Origin: Acidobacteriota bacterium
Lineage (GTDB): Bacteria; Acidobacteriota; Blastocatellia; Pyrinomonadales; Pyrinomonadaceae
Assembly (NCBI GenBank): GCA_019247865.1
Contig: JAFBAJ010000569.1
Span: 1 to 5,027 of the forward strand
DNA length: 5,027 bases
Direction of reading: 5' to 3'
Both the position numbers and the translations under genes were made by a program. The notes under the pieces were generated by a model. The model was not told the DNA's origin and ran no database searches. It was given only the letters and a program-made list of their open reading frames with translations. Shown piece by piece: positions 1 through 4,364 of this stretch; position 1 is the stretch's first letter, and each line of letters opens with the position of its first letter.

Positions 1-272
1 GAAGTCTGCCCTCCCGCGCTTCCACTGACGGCGATATCGTAGTTGCCGCCGTCATTAACGGAGAAGGTGAAGAGCATGGTGAGAACGGTATGATCGCTCT
101 CCAGGTTGAAGCTGAACGCCGCCCTCGGTTCGTCTCTGGGTAAAGAGCTCGTGACCCCGTTCAAGGTGGTATTGACGAGGAGTAAATTACCTCCCGTCTC
201 TGTCACGTCGACCGTAATCACTTCTCCGTCCGCGCCCGCCAGATCAAGCGGATTGTTGTTCATGATTCTCAT
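1..272 (-). CDS. Hypothetical protein, N-terminal part (runs off the left edge)
   Basis: An open minus-strand frame starts with ATG at 272-270 and stays open to the window edge, giving 90 complete residues; the C-terminus is missing. The start is supported by AGGAG at 284-280 with a 7-base spacer. A second ATG at 263-261 (residue 4) is possible but worse placed. The visible protein begins MRIMNNNPLDLAGADGEV and then alternates short hydrophobic stretches (ITVDVTE, NLLLVNT, TVLTMLFTFSV, YDIAVSG) with Gly/Asn/Asp-rich turns. This suggests a beta-strand-rich fold. There is no signal peptide, lipobox or transmembrane helix in the visible part, so nothing points to export. I do not recognise the family and assign no function. 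The gene is read away from the PhzF unit and has its own upstream region with a hairpin at 309-332. Reality of the gene is well supported by the ribosome binding site and open frame; identity is not. Confidence 0.7.
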   Translation of the reverse strand, partial: MRIMNNNPLDLAGADGEVITVDVTETGGNLLLVNTTLNGVTSSLPRDEPRAAFSFNLESDHTVLTMLFTFSVNDGGNYDIAVSGSAGGQT

Positions 273-278
273 AATTTT

Positions 279-284
279 TCTCCT
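279..284 (-). promoter_or_regulatory. Ribosome binding site of the left-edge gene
   Basis: Read on the minus strand this is AGGAGA, with 6 bases between it and the ATG at 272. It favours M1 over the second in-frame ATG three codons later. Confidence 0.7.
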
Positions 285-308
285 GATGAGATAGTACTGA
301 GGAGCAGT

Positions 309-332
309 TGTGCCGCATCAATGCGCGGCACA
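309..332. repeat. Perfect 8-bp inverted repeat (hairpin or operator) upstream of the left-edge gene
   Basis: TGTGCCGC at 309-316 is perfectly complementary to GCGGCACA at 325-332 around an 8-base spacer, with one further T-G wobble possible outside. In a minus-strand transcript the hairpin would end 24 bases before the ribosome binding site of the left-edge gene. No run of T follows on either strand, so it is not an intrinsic terminator. It could be a leader structure or a dimeric regulator's site. Confidence 0.45.
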
Positions 333-369
333 GGCTCGCCTTAACCAGTCTTGAAGGAATCCGGCCTTG

Positions 370-501
370 ATGTCTAATTACAGAGGCTGTGACCGCGCAG
401 AATTATCGCCGCACGTATTTCCTGTTGGTGACGTTCGGATGTACCTGGCGATGAGTAAAGAGTCACCAGAAGATATGAGCGTGAAAGCGCGTGCACAATA
501 A
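370..501 (+). CDS. Possible small ORF, 43 residues, unproven
   Basis: ATG at 370 opens a frame of 43 codons ending in TAA. An AAGGA at 354-358 lies upstream with an 11-base spacer, longer than ideal. The product would begin MSNYRGCDRAELSPHVFPVG and is hydrophilic, without a signal peptide or membrane segment. Third codon positions are not GC-biased, unlike the PhzF and YpdA-like genes. A frame of this length can arise by chance, and I recognise no family. Listed only because nothing else explains this part of the intergenic region. Confidence 0.15.
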   Translation: MSNYRGCDRAELSPHVFPVGDVRMYLAMSKESPEDMSVKARAQ

Positions 502-592
502 TCCCGAGCATTACAAAAGTCAATACGCATCTAAAGTTCTCCGCGTAAGGATCGCCGCCATTATTACGCCGAAGCCGGTTTCCTGATTATGT

Positions 593-700
593 ATGTCTGA
601 TCGAGGCAAAACATTTCATCCGGAAGCCGGAGGTCTATCTGATTTGACGAGCCGGGCTGTTGCCGCGATGATAGGTTCGATTCTCGTTTTGAAAGGATGA
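593..700 (+). CDS. Possible leader ORF, 35 residues, overlapping the PhzF start as ATGA
   Basis: ATG at 593 opens 35 codons; the stop TGA at 698-700 overlaps the PhzF ATG at 697-699 in an ATGA arrangement typical of translational coupling. The product would start MSDRGKTFHPEAGG and end AAMIGSILVLKG. There is no recognisable ribosome binding site before the ATG, and a start at the internal ATG (668) would leave only 10 residues. Against chance: the ATGA overlap, and the fact that the PhzF start itself lacks a normally spaced ribosome binding site. For chance: the very short length and lack of homology that I can name. Confidence 0.2.
   Translation: MSDRGKTFHPEAGGLSDLTSRAVAAMIGSILVLKG
605..618 (+). 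repeat. 14-base word shared with 4297-4310
   Basis: GGCAAAACATTTCA occurs here and identically, in the same orientation, at 4297-4310. Both copies are outside the main genes and next to CCGG-containing inverted repeats (here TCCGG at 619-623 with CCGGA at 627-631). It may be a remnant of a dispersed repeat family, or chance. Confidence 0.25.
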
Positions 701-1647
701 CGCGACATTTGGACAGATATCGTTTCCTGCAACTCGATGTCTTTACGACGAGTGCGTTCAGCGGCAATCCGCTGGCGGTCTTTCCGGAGGCCGAGGGGCT
801 CTCGGATGAGCTGATGCAGCGCATCGCGCGCGAGATGAATCTGTCGGAGACGGTCTTTGTGCTGCCGACCGGGGCCGCGGGTGCGCTCAGGCGACTGCGC
901 ATCTTCACGCCTACGCGCGAATTGCCGATGGCGGGTCATCCGGTCGTCGGCACCTGGAACGCGCTCGCGCGCGAAGGCGTCGTGCCAGTGCCTGAGGGCG
1001 GCAACGGCTGGACGCGCATCATGCAGGAAATAGGTATCGGCGTGCTGCCCGTCGAGATCGAGTTCAGAGACACAGAGCCCGTGCGCGTCGTGATGACGCA
1101 GGGGCGCTTTGAGATTCAACGCGACGTGGCAGAGGCGAGCGCGCTTGAATTGATTACGCGCGGCCTCTCGCTCTCCGTCGAAGAGCTGGACGAGACGTTG
1201 CCGGTGCAGGTGGCTTCGACCGGAGTCCCGATGTTGCTCATCCCCATACGCACGCTTGAGGCGCTGGGGCGCTGCCGCGTCAACAACAGCATCTTCAGCG
1301 AAGTCGGCGCAGAGCTCGGCATCACCGAATGGTACGTCTTCTCGCGCGAGACGCTGTCGGGCGGCGAGCATCGCGCGCACGCACGCCTGTTCGCGCCCGC
1401 TATCGGCATCACCGAAGACCCCGCGACGGGCGGCGCGGCGGGGCCGCTCGCGTCCTATCTCGTCCATCACGGCGCGCTCGACCTGGAGCCGGACGAAGGC
1501 TTTTATCGCTTCATCATCGAACAGGGCGACTTCATAGAGCGTCCGAGCCGCATCAGCGTCGAGATCAGGGGCGAGCGCGGGCGCATCGAAGAGACTCGCG
1601 TCGGCGGCCCTTCGGTCGTCGTCGCACATGGCGAGCTGAGCTTCTAA
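697..1647 (+). CDS. PhzF family isomerase (phenazine biosynthesis-like protein)
   Basis: This 316-residue protein belongs to the PhzF family, which has the two-lobed diaminopimelate-epimerase fold and, where studied, moves a proton and double bond in small metabolites. Seen in the sequence: DVFTTSAFSGNPLAVF near residues 14-29; LSETVFVL at 49-56 with the expected catalytic acid Glu51; FTPTRELPMAGHPVVG at 70-85; and EDPATGGAAGPLASYL at 240-255, where the usual G-S-A is G-G-A; EQGDFIERPSRISVEI follows near 275-290. Length fits a complete family member. No phenazine genes are near, so the substrate is unknown and a role in phenazine synthesis should not be assumed. GAAAGG touches the ATG directly, too close for a normal ribosome binding site. 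TTG at 709 (spacing about 11) or coupling to the upstream small ORF are alternatives. The YpdA-like gene follows after 10 bases, implying one transcript. Confidence 0.93.
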   Translation: MTRHLDRYRFLQLDVFTTSAFSGNPLAVFPEAEGLSDELMQRIAREMNLSETVFVLPTGAAGALRRLRIFTPTRELPMAGHPVVGTWNALAREGVVPVPEGGNGWTRIMQEIGIGVLPVEIEFRDTEPVRVVMTQGRFEIQRDVAEASALELITRGLSLSVEELDETLPVQVASTGVPMLLIPIRTLEALGRCRVNNSIFSEVGAELGITEWYVFSRETLSGGEHRAHARLFAPAIGITEDPATGGAAGPLASYLVHHGALDLEPDEGFYRFIIEQGDFIERPSRISVEIRGERGRIEETRVGGPSVVVAHGELSF

Positions 1648-1657
1648 GCAGCAGAGT

Positions 1658-2647
1658 ATGAGCAAGGGACTGCTAGACCTCTTAATCATCGGAGCCGGGC
1701 CGGCCGGGTTGTCCGCGGCCGACGCGGCGGCGCGCGAGGGCCTGGACTATCTGGTTATCGAGAAGGGACTCATCGCCGACACGATCTTTCACTATCCGGT
1801 CGGACGCACGGTCTTCTCCACGCCGAACGAGCTGGAGATGCGCGAGGGCTCGCTCGAATCCTGCCGCGAGAAGCCGACGCGCGAGGAGCTGCTCTCGCAT
1901 TACGTGCGCTTCGTGCTCGAACGCGAGCTGCGAGTCAACACGGAGGAGGAAGCGCAGAGCATTGAAAGGATTTCGTCGGGCGGCTTTCGCGTGCTCACGA
2001 CGCGCGCGGAGTACACTGCCTCGCGCGTGCTCTTCGCCATCGGCGCGATGCAGCACCCCAGACGACTCGGCGTGCCCGGCGAGGATTTAATGAAAGTCCG
2101 GCACCGCTTCATCGAGCCCTATCCGTACGTGCGCAGGGACGCGATGGTCATCGGCGGCGGCAACAGTGCGGCCGAAGCCGCGCTCTTTCTCGCGGAAGAG
2201 GGCGCGCGCACCACGCTCACCATCTGGCGCGCGGACTGGGAGAACCGCGACCCAAAGAAGAACTCCATCAAGCACTGGGTCCGCACCCCGCTCGAAGCGC
2301 ACATCGAGCAGGGCCACCTGCGCCTCGTCTTCTTTCAGGAGATAGAGGAGATCACCGAGCGCTCGGTCAGAATCAAACTGGACGACGGAGAGACCGTCGA
2401 GCTTCCGAACGACGCCGTCTTCGTCCTCATCGGCAGCGACGCAGACTTCACCCTGCTCCGTCAGGCCGGAGTCCTGATCGAACCCAGCGGCCTCACACAG
2501 GTTCCCGTCTACGACCCCGAAACCTTCGAGACCAACGTCCCCGGCCTCTACGTCGCGGGCCATTTCACACACGCACGCCACATCAAAGAAGCCATCGCCG
2601 TCCCGCGCCGCATCATTCCAATCATCGCAGCCGGTTTGAAGAGATGA
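1658..2647 (+). CDS. ypdA: YpdA-like FAD-dependent, NAD(P)H-binding oxidoreductase (putative bacillithiol disulfide reductase family)
   Basis: A 329-residue flavoprotein of the thioredoxin-reductase-like group. An N-terminal FAD-binding Rossmann motif GAGPAG lies at residues 12-17, followed by VIEKG (33-37) and an aromatic/Pro/Ser segment (HYPVGRTVFSTPNELEM, 45-61) typical of YpdA proteins. The NAD(P)H motif GGGNSA is at 166-171, and the C-terminal FAD segment GLYVAGHFTHARHIKEAI at 297-314. There is no CxxC, as expected for YpdA rather than thioredoxin reductase. Characterised YpdA enzymes use NADPH to reduce bacillithiol disulfide and carry a conserved cysteine in the first loop (GGGPCG). 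Here that position is Ala16, and the only cysteine in the protein is Cys69, so the family is supported but the reaction is not. It lies 10 bases after PhzF with only a weak AGAG before the ATG, which suggests co-transcription. It converges on the 112-residue gene, 31 bases away. Confidence 0.88.
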   Translation: MSKGLLDLLIIGAGPAGLSAADAAAREGLDYLVIEKGLIADTIFHYPVGRTVFSTPNELEMREGSLESCREKPTREELLSHYVRFVLERELRVNTEEEAQSIERISSGGFRVLTTRAEYTASRVLFAIGAMQHPRRLGVPGEDLMKVRHRFIEPYPYVRRDAMVIGGGNSAAEAALFLAEEGARTTLTIWRADWENRDPKKNSIKHWVRTPLEAHIEQGHLRLVFFQEIEEITERSVRIKLDDGETVELPNDAVFVLIGSDADFTLLRQAGVLIEPSGLTQVPVYDPETFETNVPGLYVAGHFTHARHIKEAIAVPRRIIPIIAAGLKR

Positions 2648-2678
2648 CCGGTAAAGACAGGGGTTTTATGCTCAGTTA

Positions 2679-3017
2679 CTATCCTCTGAAAACGATTACG
2701 TTCGTCGCCTTGTTGTTGATGAAGGCTTGCCCCTTGCAGACAAGCGGCTGAGTTGGCTGATGCGCCTTATGTATAGCCGTGCGACTGCCGGCGTCCACAT
2801 CGTCTTTAAATACCTCAAAGATAAGCTCACCCAGCAACGGCTCGCCGGAATCTTCATAGATCGCTTTGGTCACCTTGGTTCCATCCTCGAACTTCGCCAG
2901 CTCCAGACTAACGAGCTGGGCGGGGAGATTAGCTTCGTCGGCCTCGCACGTCTGCTCAAGCCCGTTGAGTGAGCTCATATTCGCCCCGTATGCTCTGGTA
3001 TGTTTTGTTGCAGGCAT
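2679..3017 (-). CDS. Hypothetical protein, 112 residues, downstream of the lipoprotein gene
   Basis: A complete minus-strand gene, ATG at 3017-3015 and TAG at 2681-2679. GAGGAG at 3029-3024 with a 6-base spacer is the best ribosome binding site in the window and fixes the start. The stop of the lipoprotein gene is only 20 bases upstream, so the two are almost certainly one operon. The protein begins MPATKHTRAYGANMSSLNG, has no signal peptide or membrane helix, and is therefore predicted cytoplasmic. Two cysteines (24 and 94) sit far apart. Residues about 33-70 and 92-110 alternate hydrophobic and charged residues (LVSLELAKFEDGTKV, GELIFEVFKDD, ATNVIVF), suggesting a mainly beta fold. I do not recognise a family. 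Overlapping plus-strand frames are short and lack comparable start signals. Confidence 0.72.
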   Translation of the reverse strand: MPATKHTRAYGANMSSLNGLEQTCEADEANLPAQLVSLELAKFEDGTKVTKAIYEDSGEPLLGELIFEVFKDDVDAGSRTAIHKAHQPTQPLVCKGQAFINNKATNVIVFRG

Positions 3018-3023
3018 CTCAAT

Positions 3024-3029
3024 CTCCTC
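3024..3029 (-). promoter_or_regulatory. Ribosome binding site of the 112-residue gene
   Basis: Minus-strand GAGGAG lies between the lipoprotein stop (3038-3040) and the ATG at 3017, spaced 6 bases from it. It shows that this small gene is translated on its own signal rather than only by coupling. Confidence 0.75.
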
Positions 3030-3037
3030 AAATTGGC

Positions 3038-4021
3038 TTACTGCCCGTTATCCACGATGGCTTGGTTGATCTTGTTCACCAGTTCAGTATTATTCGCCTC
3101 GGCGGCGTTACCTCGAACCCCAATCAAACCCTGTCTCAATTTAGCTCCATCCGTCTCTTGTGAAGAGACACCGGCAGCCTTTAGAACGGTGGCGGCAACC
3201 GTGTCTTTTTCCAGCGCCGAGACGATTTTCTGCAACGTCCGGGTAGCCGCATCTTTCGTGGCTGCGTCGTCGCTGTTCAAATCGTTTGCTAATTTCTGAA
3301 GGACTCTCAGGGAGGCAACTGAAAGATTACGAAACTCAGGCGTAGCTTCCGGGGTCAGCGTGACGCCTTTCAGCACCTGTAAGTTATCTTCCGCCTGGCG
3401 AGTGTTCACAGCCGTATCTTTTTGCAATTCGGTAAAAGCCCTGACCAGCGTGCCCGCGTTGATGTATTCAACGATGTCCGAGATCGCCGCGCTGATCGGA
3501 TAGGTGATGACATCATCCCTTTCGCGCACCAAAATGGTCGCGCGCACCTTGGCGCGGTTGCCGTCCATCTTGCTGATGAGGATCGGCGTAGATTGGTCTT
3601 TGTAGAAATTGAGGTCAGCTGATCTGCGCCCGCCCCGGAAAGCAGTCAGGGCGACGCCGAGAATCTGAAGGGGACGCTCGCCGTTGGTGATGCCGACTGC
3701 CGCCGAAGTGCCCAACTCGATCAGATCGGCGACAAAGTTGGTTCGGTCCCGCCCGCGCGCGATGTCGTTGACGAAATCCGCGTACGCCGCGTCAAGGTAG
3801 GGCAGAACGGTCTCAATCGCTTCGTTTCTAGCCCGCTTGGCTTCCTCCGGCCTGCTGCCATAGATCGAGAGATAGTACGCCTGCCGACTTGCTAAATAAT
3901 CATTGAGATCTTTGACATAGCCTTCCGGATTCTTGAAATTTACTTGCTTGGGACGATAGTTCGGACAGCCGGTGGTAAAGGCGACGACACACAGCAAAAG
4001 ATAGATAGATACCTTTTTCAT
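3038..4021 (-). CDS. Putative envelope lipoprotein of unknown function
   Basis: A complete 327-residue protein. MKKVSIYLLLCVVAFTTGC is a lipoprotein signal peptide: charged n-region, hydrophobic core, then TTGC with Cys19 as the predicted lipidated residue. The -3 residue is Thr rather than the usual Leu, so the lipobox is imperfect. The mature chain looks mainly helical: a charged helix near residues 58-95 (EEAKRARNEAIETVLPYL), a Gly/Ala-rich segment near 103-132, then a run ending KMDGNRAKVRATILVRERDD near 151-170, SAAISDIVEYINAGTL near 177-192, and an Asn/Ala/Lys-rich helical C-terminus to 327. The middle pattern recalls lipoproteins of unknown function in other bacteria, but that is memory, not a search result. 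AAGGA at 4033-4029 with a 7-base spacer supports the start. It heads an operon with the 112-residue gene and has a structured leader upstream. Confidence 0.85.
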   Translation of the reverse strand: MKKVSIYLLLCVVAFTTGCPNYRPKQVNFKNPEGYVKDLNDYLASRQAYYLSIYGSRPEEAKRARNEAIETVLPYLDAAYADFVNDIARGRDRTNFVADLIELGTSAAVGITNGERPLQILGVALTAFRGGRRSADLNFYKDQSTPILISKMDGNRAKVRATILVRERDDVITYPISAAISDIVEYINAGTLVRAFTELQKDTAVNTRQAEDNLQVLKGVTLTPEATPEFRNLSVASLRVLQKLANDLNSDDAATKDAATRTLQKIVSALEKDTVAATVLKAAGVSSQETDGAKLRQGLIGVRGNAAEANNTELVNKINQAIVDNGQ

Positions 4022-4028
4022 GGCTTTT

Positions 4029-4033
4029 TCCTT
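4029..4033 (-). promoter_or_regulatory. Ribosome binding site of the lipoprotein gene
   Basis: Minus-strand AAGGA, 7 bases before the ATG at 4021. The large bulged hairpin at 4045-4100 ends 11 bases upstream of it, leaving the site itself unpaired. Confidence 0.7.
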
Positions 4034-4044
4034 ATGTTGTTGGC

Positions 4045-4100
4045 CGGCTTAGCGAACTGCGGGGTTCGAGAAATGAGATGAGTATTTCGCTTCTAAGCCG
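4045..4100 (-). promoter_or_regulatory. Long bulged hairpin in the lipoprotein leader, with a competing small hairpin
   Basis: CGGCTTA (4045-4051) pairs with TAAGCCG (4094-4100), and GCGAA (4052-4056) with TTCGC (4086-4090), leaving a 3-base bulge (4091-4093) and a 29-base loop: 12 base pairs in total. CGAAC (4053-4057) can instead pair with GTTCG (4064-4068), so the two folds exclude each other. The structure sits just upstream of the lipoprotein ribosome binding site, where leader regulation would act. No T run follows on either strand, which argues against an intrinsic terminator. Confidence 0.45.
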
Positions 4101-4119
4101 TCAAAGGGTTTTGAGTTAA

Positions 4120-4151
4120 GTTTGGGATGACTTTTTGAGGTTCATCCAAAC
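4120..4151 (-). promoter_or_regulatory. Second bulged hairpin in the lipoprotein leader
   Basis: GTTTGG (4120-4125) pairs with CCAAAC (4146-4151), and ATGA (4127-4130) with TCAT (4142-4145), giving 10 pairs with one bulged base (4126) and an 11-base loop. It lies 19 bases from the first hairpin. Both would be in the same leader if transcription starts near 4171. Confidence 0.4.
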
Positions 4152-4177
4152 CTGCCAGAGAAAGCGAGAGCGACAGC

Positions 4178-4206
4178 TTAATACATCTTTATCAGGGAAA
4201 AAGCAA
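4178..4206 (-). promoter_or_regulatory. Weak promoter candidate for the lipoprotein operon
   Basis: On the minus strand TTGCTT (4206-4201) and TATTAA (4183-4178) are separated by exactly 17 bases. Only three and four of six positions match the sigma-70 consensus, so this rests mainly on spacing and position. It would place the transcript start near 4171, making a leader of about 150 bases that contains both bulged hairpins. Confidence 0.22.
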
Positions 4207-4295
4207 CATTTTGTCTGCATAGACCAACTCCCTTATTTGAGTGTTCAAAGAGAAGGGGGCCGTTTAGAGGTCTTCTAAGTTTTTATGCGTTTTGA

Positions 4296-4359
4296 CGGCA
4301 AAACATTTCAGTGCCGGGTTGTAGCGATGCCGGCAGGCGGTGAGGTCGAACCTGCCCGG
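4296..4359. repeat. Four-arm cluster of alternately pairing inverted repeats after the malic enzyme gene
   Basis: Arms in plus-strand order: a CGGCA (4296-4300), b TGCCGG (4312-4317), c CCGGCAGG (4330-4337), d CCTGCCCGG (4351-4359). Arm a pairs with b (5 bp), b with c (6 bp), and c with d (8 bp with one bulged C). Loops are 11 to 13 bases. It begins 6 bases past the malic enzyme stop in the direction of transcription. No T run follows on the minus strand, so an intrinsic terminator is not clear; a REP-like 3' element or a processing-stop hairpin fits as well. Confidence 0.4.
4297..4310 (+). repeat. Second copy of the 14-base word
   Basis: Identical to 605-618. It includes most of arm a and the loop of the first inverted repeat in the four-arm cluster beyond the malic enzyme stop. 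Confidence 0.25.
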
Positions 4360-4364
4360 GGCTT

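Larger units (their letters stand above)
273..696. other. Intergenic region between divergent genes
   Basis: This stretch separates the minus-strand left-edge gene from the plus-strand PhzF gene, so it must hold both promoters. I cannot place a convincing -35/-10 pair for either. What it does hold is a ribosome binding site at 279-284, a perfect 8-bp inverted repeat at 309-332, a 43-codon open frame at 370-501, a 14-base word at 605-618 repeated near the malic enzyme, a small inverted repeat at 619-631, and a 35-codon open frame ending in the ATGA that starts PhzF. No tRNA, other RNA gene or mobile element is apparent. Confidence 0.6.
4022..4364. other. Intergenic region between the malic enzyme and lipoprotein genes
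   Basis: Both flanking genes are on the minus strand, so this region is the 3' flank of the malic enzyme and the 5' flank of the lipoprotein operon. It is visibly more AT-rich than the flanking coding sequence. It contains, in the direction of minus-strand transcription, a four-arm inverted-repeat cluster (4359-4296), a weak promoter candidate (4206-4178), two bulged hairpins (4151-4120 and 4100-4045) and the lipoprotein ribosome binding site. I see no credible gene in it; a 43-codon plus-strand frame at 4285-4416 overlaps the malic enzyme and is rejected. Confidence 0.6.

Noticed and set aside
106..294. A 62-codon plus-strand frame at the left edge
   Set aside because: It lies opposite a minus-strand frame that has a good ribosome binding site and runs off the edge; this one has no start signal.
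697..1647. Phenazine biosynthesis as the role of the PhzF-family gene
   Set aside because: No other phenazine gene is present in the window, and most PhzF-family members in bacteria occur outside phenazine clusters with unknown substrates.
616..1689. A 357-codon minus-strand open frame covering the PhzF gene
   Set aside because: It is antisense to a gene with clear family motifs, its translation is Arg/Ala/Asp-rich without recognisable domains, and such frames are common opposite GC-biased codons.
2087..2581. A 164-codon minus-strand frame inside the YpdA-like gene
   Set aside because: Antisense shadow of a gene with well-placed FAD and NAD(P)H motifs; no ribosome binding site or family resemblance.
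2648..2678. Bidirectional terminator between the convergent YpdA-like and 112-residue genes
   Set aside because: The 31-base gap contains no inverted repeat and no T run sufficient for an intrinsic terminator.
2727..3299. Several short plus-strand frames opposite the 112-residue gene and the lipoprotein C-terminus
   Set aside because: They overlap each other in different frames, and the minus-strand genes have strong ribosome binding sites and operon spacing.
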